A stretch of DNA of 38,320 nucleotides. It comes from Pirellulales bacterium. GTDB lineage: Bacteria > Planctomycetota > Planctomycetia > Pirellulales > JAEUIK01. The DNA is taken from positions 1 to 38,320 of the forward strand of contig JAIESQ010000040.1 of assembly GCA_019745975.1 (NCBI GenBank), read 5' to 3'. The notes below the pieces were generated by a model. It was not told the DNA's origin. It searched no databases and saw only the letters and a list, made by a program, of their open reading frames with translations. A program made the translations under genes and the position numbers. Positions 9,098 to 20,000 of this stretch are shown in pieces. Position 1 is the first letter of the stretch. Each line of letters opens with the position of its first letter.

Positions 9098-10528
9098 CTA
9101 GCTAAATATGTTGTGCAGCACGTGGCCGTCGACGTCGGTCAGGCGGAAGTCGCGCCCGGCGAAGCGGTACGTCAAGCGCTCGTGATCGAGCCCCAGCGCA
9201 TGCAGGATCGTGGCATGAAAGTCGTGCACGTGGCAGGGGTCGGCGGCGATTTCGGTGCCGTGCTCGTTGGTTTCGCCGTAGGTAATGCCGCCGCGGACGC
9301 CGCCGCCAGTCAAGAGTGAAGAGAACGCCTTGGCGAAGTGATTGCGCCCCTTCGTCCCCTTGGCGTCGGTCCAAGGGGTGCGGCCGAACTCGGTGCAAAT
9401 AACCACCAGCGTGCTGTCGAGCAGGCCGCGTGACTTGAGATCGGCCAGCATCGCGGCCAGCGGCCCGTCGACGCGCTGCGCCTTGGGGCGATGGGCTTGC
9501 ATGTCGCCGTGCGCGTCCCAGTTGTCGTGCGAACCGGTGTCGATCAGCTCGACCACGCGCACCCCGCGCTCGGCCAGGCGCCGTGCCATCAGGCATTGCC
9601 AGGCGAACGAACGATTGTCTCCGGGTTCAACACCGTAGGCCGCCAGGGTGGCGGCGCTTTCGCGCGCCGCGTCGAACGCCTCGGGGGCTTCGCGCATCAG
9701 CCCGCGGGCGACGGCGAAGCTGTTGTCGCGGGCGGGTAGATTGGCATCCTCGGGGCGGGCCGCCGCATGGCGCTCGTTGAGCGTGCGAAGCATTTCCGCT
9801 TCCAGTTCGGCCAGCGTGCTGGAGCGCGCCGGCGAGCGCAAGTCGGGGACCGGCTCGTCGCCCGGCACCACGCGCACCCCCTGATGATCGGGAGGCAGAA
9901 AGTTGTTCGCCCAGACTTGCGCACCGGCGTAAGGCAGATGCTCGGCCAGCACCACATACGACGGCAAGCTCGGGTTGTGCGTTCCCAGCGCGTAGCTCAG
10001 CCAACAACCCAAACTGGGAAGTGCCACGGTGGCGCTACCCGTGTGCATGGCCAAGGTGGATTGAAAATGCTCGACGATGTCGGTGTGCAGGCTGCGGACG
10101 ACGCACAAGTCGTCGGCCAGGCCGCCGAGCTGGGGGAACAACTCGCTGATCCAGAGCCCCGACTGCCCTCGCTGCGTGAACTTGAAGGGGGACGCCATCA
10201 AGGGCTGCGTGCCGGTCTCGCGGAGGTTCGGGGCCGAGACAAGTTTGTCTTGATCCGTGGCCAGTTGTGGCTTGTAGTCGAATGTGTCGACGTGCGAGAA
10301 GCCGCCGGTGAGGAAGACAAAGATCAGCCGCTCTGCGCTGGCCGTAAAGTGCCCAGGGCGCGGGGCCAGCGGCCCACCCCCTTCGAGCGCGGCGGCCAGC
10401 GCCAGGCGCTGGTGCAAGGCGGCGGCCGCCAGGCCGGCTCCACTGGCGGCACAGCGCGACAGGAAGGCGCGCCGCGGCAAGCAGGGCGAGGTGGCGTGCA
10501 CTGGCGCTTTGTCGCGGTCGTCGCTCAT
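9098..10528 (-). CDS. DUF1501 domain-containing protein with Tat signal
   Basis: Member of the DUF1501 family (alkaline-phosphatase/sulfatase-like fold), 476 residues from ATG 10528. The N-terminus carries a twin-arginine signal (RRAFLSRCAASGAG, residues 19-32), so export in folded form is expected. Family blocks seen: LTGGFSHVDTFDYKP, LWISELFPQL, the central NRSFAWQCLMARRLAERGVRVVEL, then STLVVICTEFGRTPW and GRNHFAKAFSSLLTGGGVRGG, and the C-terminal DVDGHVLHNIF. It follows the DUF1549/DUF1553 gene on the same strand; this pairing is a conserved planctomycete gene couple, suggesting joint work, although the biochemical role is unknown. A TTG at 10543 gives an alternative start five codons longer. 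A REPIN lies in the gap to its partner. Confidence 0.93.
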   Translation of the reverse strand: MSDDRDKAPVHATSPCLPRRAFLSRCAASGAGLAAAALHQRLALAAALEGGGPLAPRPGHFTASAERLIFVFLTGGFSHVDTFDYKPQLATDQDKLVSAPNLRETGTQPLMASPFKFTQRGQSGLWISELFPQLGGLADDLCVVRSLHTDIVEHFQSTLAMHTGSATVALPSLGCWLSYALGTHNPSLPSYVVLAEHLPYAGAQVWANNFLPPDHQGVRVVPGDEPVPDLRSPARSSTLAELEAEMLRTLNERHAAARPEDANLPARDNSFAVARGLMREAPEAFDAARESAATLAAYGVEPGDNRSFAWQCLMARRLAERGVRVVELIDTGSHDNWDAHGDMQAHRPKAQRVDGPLAAMLADLKSRGLLDSTLVVICTEFGRTPWTDAKGTKGRNHFAKAFSSLLTGGGVRGGITYGETNEHGTEIAADPCHVHDFHATILHALGLDHERLTYRFAGRDFRLTDVDGHVLHNIFS

Positions 10529-10605
10529 GCGCTTGATCCGCAAAGGCGATGGTCGACTGTAGCCGGCCCCGAACCTTTAGCCGGCCTCTGCGAGGCCGAG
10601 CGTCC

Positions 10606-10694
10606 TGTAGGGTGTGCGAAGCACACCAAGCTAACGTAATTGGGTTGCCGCCGATTCGCGAACACGTCGCGTGGTGCGTTTCACGCACCCTACA
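10606..10694. repeat. REPIN-like inverted pair, family A, copy 4
   Basis: Left half 10606-10628 (T-GTAG then GGTGTGC-GAA-GCACACC), right half 10672-10694 with the same hairpin design on the other strand. The interior of about 43 bases differs from that of the 641-988 cluster. It lies between the DUF1549 and DUF1501 genes, inside what may be one transcript. Confidence 0.8.
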
Positions 10695-10711
10695 ATTCTG
10701 CTCTCAAGCAC

Positions 10712-10733
10712 CGGGGTCACAGACCCCGTCTAC
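10712..10733 (-). repeat. third REP-like element (family C), possible terminator
   Basis: On the minus strand it reads GTAGA followed by the perfect hairpin CGGGGTC-TGT-GACCCCG, again a GTAG-plus-hairpin layout with a different stem sequence. It starts four bases after the stop codon of the DUF1549 gene, so it may end or attenuate transcription into the DUF1501 gene. Confidence 0.6.
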
Positions 10734-10737
10734 AGCT

Positions 10738-13314
10738 TCAATCAACATACACGAATTCGTTCGACGTGAGCAGCAGCCGGGCCAGGCTTTGCCAGGGCTC
10801 GCGCTCGCGGACCGCGGTATCGCCGGCCGTCTTCACGATTTCGGCGCTGTAACGTTCGAGAAACACCTGGGCCTCGGCCACTTCGACGTCGGCCGGTTCT
10901 CGGCCATAAGCCAGCTCGTAAGCCCAGCGCACGCGCGAGGGCGCATCGCTGCCGGCGGCCATGACGCGCTCGGCGAAGGCGGCCGCCTGCTCGGCGAGCC
11001 AGGGATTGTTTAGAGCGAAGAGCGCCTGGAGCGGGACCGTCGAACTGGTGCGCACGTCGGTCGTGTGATTGGTGTCCGGCCCGTCGAAGAGCGCCAGGTA
11101 GGGATGCCGCTGGAGGCGCTGCGTCATCAAGTAAACAGTACGGTGGTTCGACTCGTACACGGCCTTGAATGGACTGTGCTGCGACCAACCCCAATCGCGG
11201 ATGGGCGGAAACGGATGCACGCCCGGTCGCTGGCGATCGAGCCGGCCGCTAGTGGCCAGCCAGGCGTCCCGCAAGGCCTCGGCGTCGAGCCGGCGCCGCT
11301 CGAAGCGCCAGTACGCTGCGTTTTCGGCGTCGCGCGCGGCACACTCGGCGTCGTAGCCGCTGGCCATCTGATAGGTCTGCGACGACAGGATCAGCCGGTG
11401 CAGACTCTTGAGCGACCAGCCATCGGCCACGAAGCGCGCGGTCAGCCAATCGAGCAGCTCGGGATGTGTGGGCGCCGCGCCGCGCAACCCAAAGTTCGAA
11501 GGGGTCGCGATGAGCCCGCGGCCAAAGTGATGCTGCCAGACGCGATTGACGATCACCCTCGGCACCAAGGGATTGTCGGGTCGCACGAGCCAGTCGGCCA
11601 GTTGCAGGCGACCGCTGGCGCCGGCGGGGATCGCGATCGGCACGCCGCCGTCGAGGAATCTTGGCACGCCGCGCGGCACTACCTCGCCCGGTTGACCCGG
11701 ATCGCCTTTGCGCTGGATCGGCACGTCGGCTGGCGTGCCCTCTTGCACGGCGTAGGCACATGGCACGTCAGGCGGCAGACCACACATCTGGAGGGCGCGC
11801 ACATCGCGTTGGAGTGTCGCGAGCTGCTTCTCATGCTGTTTGCGAACTGACTTCAAGAGCTCTTCGGTTTGCTCACTGAGTTTGCCGAAGCCGCCCGCCT
11901 CGCCAGTCGAAGCGCGAGCCGCTTCGGCTTGCTGGCGCTGAAACTCCAACTGCGCTTCGAGCTGTCGGGCGTGCTCCAGGAGCGGATCGTGTTTTTCGAA
12001 GTCAGCCGTTTTGGTTTTTAGCGCGGCGAGCTGCTCGGCATGCCGGGCCATAAGCGGCGCCGCTACATCCGGTGGCAGCAATGAGACAAAGCCCGACCGC
12101 GGGAACTGCTTCGAGGCGAACTCTTCCGAGCCGGCGAAGGGGAACTGCGTGCTGGCGAAAATGCCGTACAGCGCGTAGTAATCGGCCGTTGTCGTGGGAT
12201 CGTATTTGTGATCGTGGCAGCGGGCGCAACGCAGCGTCAACCCAAGGAACGCGCTGCCGACTGTGTCGAGCGTGTCCTCGAGCGTCAGGTGCCAGAGCTC
12301 GAAGGGGGCCGTGGCGTAGCGGCGCGAGAGGGCCAAAAAGCCGGTGGCCGCGATCCGCCACGCGTAGCGCTCGCGCGACTGGCCGCTTGTTAGCGAGTCG
12401 CGTGCCAGGATGTCGCCGGCCAACTGCTCGCGAACGAACTCGTTGAAGGGCAAGTCGTCGTTGAACGCGTCGATGACATAGTCGCGATAGAGGCGCACCT
12501 CGGGGATCGGATAGTCGGCATTGTCGCCGGCCGTGTCGGCATAGTGCGCGACATCCAGCCAGTGGCGGCCCCAGCGCTCGCCATAAGCGGGCGAAGCCAG
12601 CAGCCGCTCGACCAGGCGCGCGAACCAATCGGGGGAACTATCGGCCAGGCAGGCTTCCATCTCGTCGGGCGACGGCGGGAGCCCGATCACGTCGAAAAAG
12701 GCGCGGCGCACGAGCGTGCGCCGGTCGGCCGGCGGTTGCGGATACACGCCTGTCGCGCGATGCCTTGCGGCGATGAATTGGTCGATTGGTCCTTGAGCCC
12801 AGTCGCTCGGATCGGCCGGCGGATCACTGACGCGAACCGGCCCAAAAGCCCAGTGCCGCGCCGCGGAGAAGGCATCCGCTTTCACGTCGTCAGCAGTTGC
12901 CGCCGGCCACTTCGCGCCCGCGGCAATCCACGCGCGAAAATCGGCCACGACTTCGGCCGGCAGCGCCCCATCGGGGGGCATGGCCGACACCGCTTCGTCG
13001 CGCTGGATGGCCTTGACCAGCAGGCTGGCCGCGCCATCACCTGGGATGATCGCCGGCCCGCTGTCCCCCCCCGAAAGCAGTGCTTCTCGCGAATCGACGC
13101 GCAGGCCCTGCGATACCTTGTCGCCACCGTGGCACTTGAAGCAGGTGCCGGCCAGCACGGGGCGAATCTTGAGCTCGAAGAGCTCATCGGCTCCGGCCGC
13201 GGCAACATCGACCGGCTCGGCCGCCCGGACCACCGCCGGTACGAGCACCGCGGCCAGGACCAGCAGCGCGGCGGCCGGCAGCAATTCATGAATACGCCGT
13301 CGGGCGGTATGCAT
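10738..13314 (-). CDS. PSCyt1-DUF1549-DUF1553 domain protein (planctomycete cytochrome-like)
   Basis: Large exported protein of 858 residues. After a signal segment (residues 1-32) comes a PSCyt1 cytochrome c-like domain with the heme motif CFKCH (C58, C61, H62) and the later LLVKAIQRDEAVSAMPPDGALP. DUF1549 spans about 145-380, with GQGPIDQF-like entry (WAQGPIDQFIAARH), RRAFFDVIGLPPSPDEM, YGERWGRHWLDVAHYADT, and a second CARCH (C363, C366, H367). A coiled coil covers about 420-515. DUF1553 follows (PDNPLVPRVIVNRVWQHHFG; TMxQALFALNN-type region). The start is ATG 13314 directly before the signal peptide; TTG 13365 is an upstream alternative. It is followed by the DUF1501 gene. Heme attachment is expected at the first site and uncertain at the second. 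Confidence 0.93.
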   Translation of the reverse strand: MHTARRRIHELLPAAALLVLAAVLVPAVVRAAEPVDVAAAGADELFELKIRPVLAGTCFKCHGGDKVSQGLRVDSREALLSGGDSGPAIIPGDGAASLLVKAIQRDEAVSAMPPDGALPAEVVADFRAWIAAGAKWPAATADDVKADAFSAARHWAFGPVRVSDPPADPSDWAQGPIDQFIAARHRATGVYPQPPADRRTLVRRAFFDVIGLPPSPDEMEACLADSSPDWFARLVERLLASPAYGERWGRHWLDVAHYADTAGDNADYPIPEVRLYRDYVIDAFNDDLPFNEFVREQLAGDILARDSLTSGQSRERYAWRIAATGFLALSRRYATAPFELWHLTLEDTLDTVGSAFLGLTLRCARCHDHKYDPTTTADYYALYGIFASTQFPFAGSEEFASKQFPRSGFVSLLPPDVAAPLMARHAEQLAALKTKTADFEKHDPLLEHARQLEAQLEFQRQQAEAARASTGEAGGFGKLSEQTEELLKSVRKQHEKQLATLQRDVRALQMCGLPPDVPCAYAVQEGTPADVPIQRKGDPGQPGEVVPRGVPRFLDGGVPIAIPAGASGRLQLADWLVRPDNPLVPRVIVNRVWQHHFGRGLIATPSNFGLRGAAPTHPELLDWLTARFVADGWSLKSLHRLILSSQTYQMASGYDAECAARDAENAAYWRFERRRLDAEALRDAWLATSGRLDRQRPGVHPFPPIRDWGWSQHSPFKAVYESNHRTVYLMTQRLQRHPYLALFDGPDTNHTTDVRTSSTVPLQALFALNNPWLAEQAAAFAERVMAAGSDAPSRVRWAYELAYGREPADVEVAEAQVFLERYSAEIVKTAGDTAVREREPWQSLARLLLTSNEFVYVD

Positions 13315-13488
13315 GTTCGGCACCACAGTCCAAGCGCTGGGGGCCGCGAGCGGTCGTTGGCACAACGCTCGCTGTTACCAGTCTATTGGGAAGACACCTC
13401 ACTAGCGTTTCGCCGTTAGCATACCAAACTCACGGTTACCCGTGGACAAATTTGTTGCGCGCTCGCCCTAATCATAGGTCTTGGCTCA

Positions 13489-13517
13489 TTGCCGCTCAAT
13501 TTAACGTGTGCTATAAG
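13489..13517 (+). promoter_or_regulatory. sigma-70-like promoter for the small basic protein
   Basis: TTGCCG (13489-13494) and TATAAG (13512-13517) are separated by exactly 17 bases. Transcription would begin near 13524, giving a leader of about 37 bases that includes GGAGAG before the ATG at 13561. It lies in the 246-base gap between divergent genes. Confidence 0.5.
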
Positions 13518-13560
13518 CGGAACTTCCTATGGGCGAACCTTTAGCCGGAGAGTAGGTACC

Positions 13561-13920
13561 ATGTCGACTGCCACTGAGGCGAAGAAGTCGCGCAAGCGAA
13601 AGAAGTTTAACAAATCCGCGGCCATCCGCGCGTATTTGGAGAGTCATCCGGATGCTTCCCCCAAAGAAGCCGCCGACACTTTGAAGGCCAAGCATCGCGT
13701 GAATGTCTCGGCGCAATTGGTAAGTAACATCAAGCACAACATGAACGCCAAAGCCGGCAAGCGCGGACCCAAGGGAAAGAAGCGCGGGCGCAAGCCAGGC
13801 TCGGGCGCCGACAAATTCTCGATGCAGGACCTGCTGGCCGCCAAGCACCTCGTGGCGCAATTGGGGAGCGTCGAAGCGGCCGCCGGCGCGCTCAAGGCCC
13901 TGGCAATGCTCAATACCTAA
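13561..13920 (+). CDS. small basic, Lys-rich protein, putative nucleic-acid binding
   Basis: 119 residues, very basic. A Lys/Arg-rich tail opens the protein (KKSRKRKKFNKSAAIRAYL), followed by a helical block (residues about 23-65: SHPDASPKEAADTLKAKHRV, then VSAQLVSNIKHNM) that reads like a small helix-turn-helix or winged-helix unit. A second basic linker (KAGKRGPKGKKRGRKPG) includes an AT-hook-like GRKPG, and a C-terminal helical segment ends the chain. I know similar conserved planctomycete proteins but no assigned function; DNA binding is inferred from charge and the HTH-like block. The start is ATG 13561 with GGAGAG upstream. It has its own promoter and a strong terminator, so it is a single-gene unit. 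Confidence 0.85.
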   Translation: MSTATEAKKSRKRKKFNKSAAIRAYLESHPDASPKEAADTLKAKHRVNVSAQLVSNIKHNMNAKAGKRGPKGKKRGRKPGSGADKFSMQDLLAAKHLVAQLGSVEAAAGALKALAMLNT

Positions 13921-13971
13921 CCGCGAGTTGCCGCTGAAAACCAGGCGCCGCGAAACGCGGTCTATTCCAAC

Positions 13972-14020
13972 CGGCTGGTAGGCTCGGCATTCTCGGCTCC
14001 GAGCAAGCCAGCCGTTTTTT
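13972..14020 (+). terminator. Rho-independent terminator
   Basis: Outer arms CGGCTGG (13972-13978) and CCAGCCG (14008-14014) and inner arms GCTCGG and CCGAGC build a long hairpin followed directly by six Ts (14015-14020). It ends the small basic gene. The opposite-strand gene ends at 14071, so it lies in the convergent gap. Confidence 0.85.
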
Positions 14021-14070
14021 ATGCGCGCAGAGTGACTCTGCAGAACTGCGCCGACGGAGCGCGCGGCGCG

Positions 14071-17000
14071 TCAATCTTCGATTCGCAGCTTGATTTCGCT
14101 GGAGTTCGCTTTCAGCTCCGGCGCGTACATTCCCAAGCCGGTCGCCGGCAGTGCGCTATATCGGCCTGGGATTTCCGCCCGCAAGCGGTACCGCGTGCTG
14201 TGCAGCCCGCGCGCGAGTCGTCGCACGAAGAAGCTGGCGCGGTTGTCGCGATACTCAACGTACGCGCCCAGATCGTTGTCGGTATAGCCGCTCCGGACGT
14301 CGAAGGCTTCACAGCCGGCGGCTTTGAAATCCTCGAAGATGAGATACTCGTAATCGTTCTTGCTATCGAGTTCGAGCTCGACTTCGAGGAGGTCTCCGCT
14401 CTTGAGCTGGGAAGAATCGTCGAGCAGCTCGCGGTGGTATTTCAGTTCTTGCTGGCTGACGACCTGCCCGCGCTCGCCGGCCACGTCGACCTCACTTTTC
14501 TCGCGGACCAGGCGGTAGACCTTGCGGCGGACCTTGATCTCGAGCCCAGCGGCCGTGATCGGGTCTTCGAGCGTGAAATTGGTGAGGTAGGCATTGAAGT
14601 AGAGCGGACCGGTGCCGCGCTTGCGCAGCTCCAGTTTGTGAGCGCCCGCGGTTACCGCATCGCCGGCGAGCATGAAGCGATTGTCGAAACTGAAGAGCGT
14701 TTCCGGCGTGACCTGCACCTCGTGCTTTTTCTGGCCATCGAGCCAGACTTCGATCGTGAGGTTCGCCTTGGTTTCGCCGGTGGCGGCCAGGTAGTCGGCA
14801 AACGACTCGACCACGTAGGCCGTGTCGCGCGTCGAGTTCCAGTAGGTGGCGTGCTTGCGATTGTTAAGCAGGTATTTCACCAGCCGCGGCGCGACGGGGC
14901 TGGCCGGCTCGGTGGCCACCAGCAGCTTCAGGTAGAAGGCCATCGCCTCGGTCTGGCTGCCATACCAGTACCACCAGTAGTTGTCGTCCGGCAATTGCAG
15001 GTAGGCCGTTTCGTTCTCGGCGTCCTGCACCAGGAACTGCTCGATGTTGCGGCGCAACATGGCCGTTTGTTCTTTGGCCCCCAGCTTGTGCAGCGCCAAA
15101 CCAAATAATGCCTTGGAATAAACACTGAGCGGCACGCGATCGCGGTAGAGATACTCCTGCATGCTGCCGTTGTTGATGTCGGCTTCGACAAGCGCCCAAT
15201 AGACCAGCGCGTCGATATTGTCGGCCTGGGTTTTGTAGGGCTCGGTCTTCGTGGCGGCATTCTGCAAACGCCGCACCTGTTCGTCCTGATAGCGAACGAG
15301 CCAGTCACGCCCGCGGGCCAACACGTCGGGCACGATCGCCACGTCGTTGGCGGCCGCCACGTGCAGCCCATGCATCACTAGCGCCGTGGTATGCGGATCG
15401 GAATGCTCGCCGAAGCCGGAGAACCAACCCCAGCCGCCGTCGGAAAGCTGCATCGAGCCGAGGGCTTCAAGGCCGGCCTGCACCATGCGGCGCACCACGG
15501 CCTCGTCGAAGACCGGGTTCTCTTGGTAGCGCTTCCATTGCTCGGCGCGCTTGGCGGGGTCGCCAAGCTCCTGCGGATTGAGATTGGTGCGTTTTTCGCG
15601 AATCGCCGCCAGGTCGAGCTTCATGTCCAACAGCACATGTTGCGTAATCACCGTCGGCAGAAACCGGTTGAGCGTCTGCTCGGTGCAGCCATACGGGTAG
15701 TTGACCAGGTAGGGGAGCGCGTCGACCATCGCGCCGGCCAAGGTCGGACCGTACTGCACTTCGAGGCGCGTTTGCTCGGCACGTCGCTCTTCGGGCACGC
15801 GCAGCTCGACCGTGGCCGTGTCGCCGTCGGGGCGGATCGTGCCAGCATACGATTCGGTTTTGAGCATGCCATGGACGTAGACCGGCAGCTTCAGTTCCGT
15901 GGCGTCCGATTCTTCGTCGGTGAGCGCTTTGACGCGGATCGTCGCCTCACCTTCGCGCACCACCCGCACGCGGAAGTCGACGCGCGACTCGCCGCCGGCG
16001 GCTAGCGTGATCTTTTGCGTCGCTTCGCCGATCGGCTCGAGCAAGCCTCCGTCGAGCTCGAAGGTGACCGTCGCCTGCTTCTCGTGATCGAGATAGTTGT
16101 GGATATTTGCTGAGAGAACCACTTCGTCCTTCTCGACCATGAAGCGAGGCGCTTGCAGCCGGACGAGCAAGTTCTTGAAGGTGACGACTTCGGCCGAGCC
16201 ATCGCCGACGCGAGCCCCATCGGCCAAGGTCCACGCGCGCACCTTCCAGGTGGTGAGATTCTCGGGCATCGCCAGTTCAAACTCGGCGACGCCATCGTTG
16301 TTGGCCACCAGCGCCGCGGCCCAGTAGGCCGTATCAGCGAACTTGGTGCGCACCGTGGGCTCAACGAGCGGGGCACCGGCTTCCCCCTCACCCGCCTTGT
16401 CCAACGCACCTGCAAACCGTGCATCAGCCGCTCCACCCGGCGCACCTGCTGCCGCCTCCATCGGCGCGGCCGCCGCCAGCGGCATCGCTTCGTCGGCCAT
16501 GGCGCGGCCCGCCACGCCCCCCATGCCTCCTTGCCGGCGGTTCTTCGTCATGATTCGCCCATTGGCGTACATCGCGCCATCGGTTTCTTCGGCCACGTTG
16601 CCGCCGAAGACACCGAGGTTCTGCATCGCCGGCTTGCCCTTGGGTGGAATGTTGTAGCCGAAGCGGCTCAGATCGCTTTCTCCCTGCGGGTAGTGCGTGC
16701 GCCGCCAGTTCCAGAAGAACTCCTTGATGTCGGGAACGTTGGATCCGCCCGAGATATACTCGACCGATTTGTCGTACATCGTGGCGACCACGGAGCCGGA
16801 GATCGGCCGGCCGTCGAGCCCAGTGAATTTGAGCCGCACTTTCGCCTGTTCGCCGGGGCGATACTTCTCGGCCGACGGTTCGACCGTCACCTGCACGACG
16901 CGCTTCTCGGGCGGCACCAGCAGGTCGCGCACGTCGCGGTTCTCGCGAGCGTCGGCGATGCTGACCGCTTCGACGAAGAAGTTCGGCATGTCTCCCTGTT

Positions 17001-20000
17001 CGACTTCGATTTCGACAAACGTGCTCTTGGCCTGCAACCGTAGGGTGCGCGGCGGCAAGTAGGTGCCATCAGTCGGTCGGATGAACAAGAGCACCGTGCT
17101 GCCGACACGATCGGTGTTGATCATCAGCCCGACTTTCTCGCCGGGGCGGTACTCGCGCTTTTCGGGGATCACTTCAAGAGCCGAGAAGCGATAGTCGCCG
17201 CTGGCGAATCCCTGTCCGACGACGCTGAACAGGTAGCCCCCTTCGATCGTGTGGCCGGCCTTGTCGGTGACTTTGTATGACAAGCGGTACTGCCCGGCGG
17301 CCGCCGCGCGGATTTGCTGCGAGGCTTCACCCTGAGCATTGGTCGGCAGGTCCCAATCTTCGACGGGCGTTTCGATCGGCTGGCGCTTGTCGTCGTAGGT
17401 GATTTTCAAGAGCGCGAGCTTGCCAGTGCCTTCCACGGGGCGATCGTCGAGCGTGCGAGCACGGAAGTTGGCGCGCACCGTATCGCCCGCGCGATACCAG
17501 CCGCGATCGAGCCAGGCGTGCACCTCGAATGGTTTGCGGGCGACCAGCACGTTGCCCTGGCCGACGATCGTGCGGCGTGATTCGTCGGTCACTTCGGCGG
17601 TGATCTCGTACTTGTGGTCGTGATCGCCGTGTACGAGCTTGGCCAGCGAGGTGTCAATCTCCAGCTTGAGCTGACCTTCGGCACTAAGTGGCGCATCGCC
17701 TTCGAGCACCACTTCGGGCGGAACATGCGCGCGCGGCCACCAACCGAAGTACGGCCGCGGGCAGCCCCAGACGCGCCAACCGGGATACCAGTCGTAGTCT
17801 CCGCCGAACCAGCCGTAGCCGCGCCCGTAGAGCCAGTCCCAGGGGCCAATCGGATACCAGCGCTCGTCGTGATACGTGCGCAACACGCGATACTTCACCG
17901 TGCCCTTGGTGACCGGCGCACCGAAGTAGTAGCGGGCCGTGATCGTGGCGGTCACTTTGTCGCCGAGCATCACGGGCTCAGTGGGGGCCTCGACTTTCAC
18001 TTCGTACTCGGGCTTCTTGTATTCCTCGACGCGGAATTGCCCCCCCCAGCGGTCGCTCACTTGCACACGGTACATGCCCAACCGCGCGTCGCTGGGCAGT
18101 TCATAAACGCCATCGAAGCCGCCGTACTGGTCGCAGGTGAAGTCTTTCTCGAGCAGCTTGTCGCCGGTTGGCCCGTAGAGAATCAGATGTTGCCTGGTGT
18201 TGGCGAACGGACTTTTGTCGGGTGCGTCGTAACGCGCCTGAGCGAACCAGAATTTGAACTTCACCGCCTGATTGGGGCGATAGACCGGCCGATCGGAAAT
18301 GAAATAGCCCTTGTCCTCGCGATAAGTAGTTTCGTTGCGCCGCGATTGCCAGATGTGCGAGTAACCGAGAAACGCCAGCCGCGCCGGCTTGCCGGCCGCC
18401 GCTTGAGTGCGGGCGATGATCAGCCACTGGAACTGATCGGTTTCGGGGCGGAACGGCAGTTGAATCTGCCCGCTGGCATCGGTGAACTCGGCGAAGTTCT
18501 TGGTATCGATCGTGAAGCGGCGCCCTTCGAGATGTCGCGGCCGGAAACCGAAGAACTCGACATTCGCCCGCTCGATCGGCGCGCCGGTTACGGCGTCTCC
18601 CACATAGAGCCACGTCTTGCCGTCGAGCGGCTTTTTCAAGATCGCCGTGTCGGCCACCCAGAGCACGATGTGCGTGGTGTTGCCATCTTGCAGGCGGGCG
18701 GTGACCCAGTAGGCGCCAGCCTTTTGCAGCGACGTGCTGACGGTCACGAGCCGATCGAAGTGCTTTTCGCGCGGTTCGAGCTCGAGCTCCCAGGCGGCCG
18801 CTCGCGCGCCGACGTATTTCGATTCGCCCTGCTCGACGAGGCGGTAGCCGATGTTCGTTAGGTCGAGCTTCTCCCAGGCGAGCTGACCGGGATTTGACTG
18901 CACATAGGCTTTGATGTCGGCCAAGAGTTTGGTGACATTGATCTCGTGCGCTTCGAACGAAACGTGTTTGGCGTTGCGGTAGCGGAACTCGAACGACGCG
19001 CCGCGACGGGCCGGCTGCAACTCGGTCGATTCGAAGCGCCCCCAGTTGCCGACGATCTGGTTGAGGCGCGCGTCGCGATTCTCGTTCTTGCCGAAATCGG
19101 CGATCGCGCGGCGCCAATACTCGGCCGCGCGCGGATACTGCCGCCGATCCTCATAGACTTGCGCGAGTTGCTCGCAGGCGTTGGCAGCGTAACTCCCTTG
19201 CTTGTCGGCCAGCACCTGCTGGAAGACTTTGATCGGGTTGTATTCGTCAGGCAATTTGAATCGTTTCACGCCGGTGGCAAGCTGCGCCAGCGCTTCGTCG
19301 TCTGTCAAGGTGTCGAGCTGCCAGGTGCCTAGCTCTTTTTTGTCGTCTTGTTCCTGCAGGCGCCACAGCCCGCCGAAGCTGGCCATCGTCTGCACGCCGA
19401 ACTGCGAGTGCAGAAACTGCCCCCAGGTCCAGAGCACTTCGCTCTTGCGCTGCGGATTGCGTTCGAAGGTCTGCCACAGGCACCAGCGCCAGCGCTGGCC
19501 ATCGTTCGTCGCGTCGGCGAAGCTGGGGGGGACGGGGTAATAGACGGGATTGTTTTCGACGTCGACCGGCGCGCCGGAAGTTTGTCGCCCGCCCCACCAA
19601 CCCTCTTCGTAGTCGGGAAGCTTGTCCAGATCGGTCAGCCGTTGCAGCCGCCAGGCCTCCTGATTGCCGCGGAAGCCGAACAAGTAATCCGCCCAGGTCC
19701 AGTACAGCGCCGCCGCGTCATCGGCCGGGGCGTTTGCCGCCAGCTTGTCGTTGGCCTGCCGCAGGAGCTGAAGCGCCCGCACGCGGTCGCGCTCGAGCGA
19801 GTTGACCATGCGCCCTTCGCCGCGTTGATTGCCGCGTTGGAACTTGCCGGCAACGATGGCGCCGAAATGGTCGATCCCGGCATAGCCCTGCGCCGCGGCG
19901 ACAAGCAGCTTCGAATTATTGGCCTGAGCTGCCACCGCAGATTCGATCAACTCGTCGACCTCCGCAACGCGCCCCAATTGTCGCAAGCATTGGATCGCCC

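Noticed and set aside
14032-15108. Plus-strand frame opposite the end of the A2M-like gene
   Set aside because: Antisense of a clear A2M-family C-terminus; no start signal and no domain.
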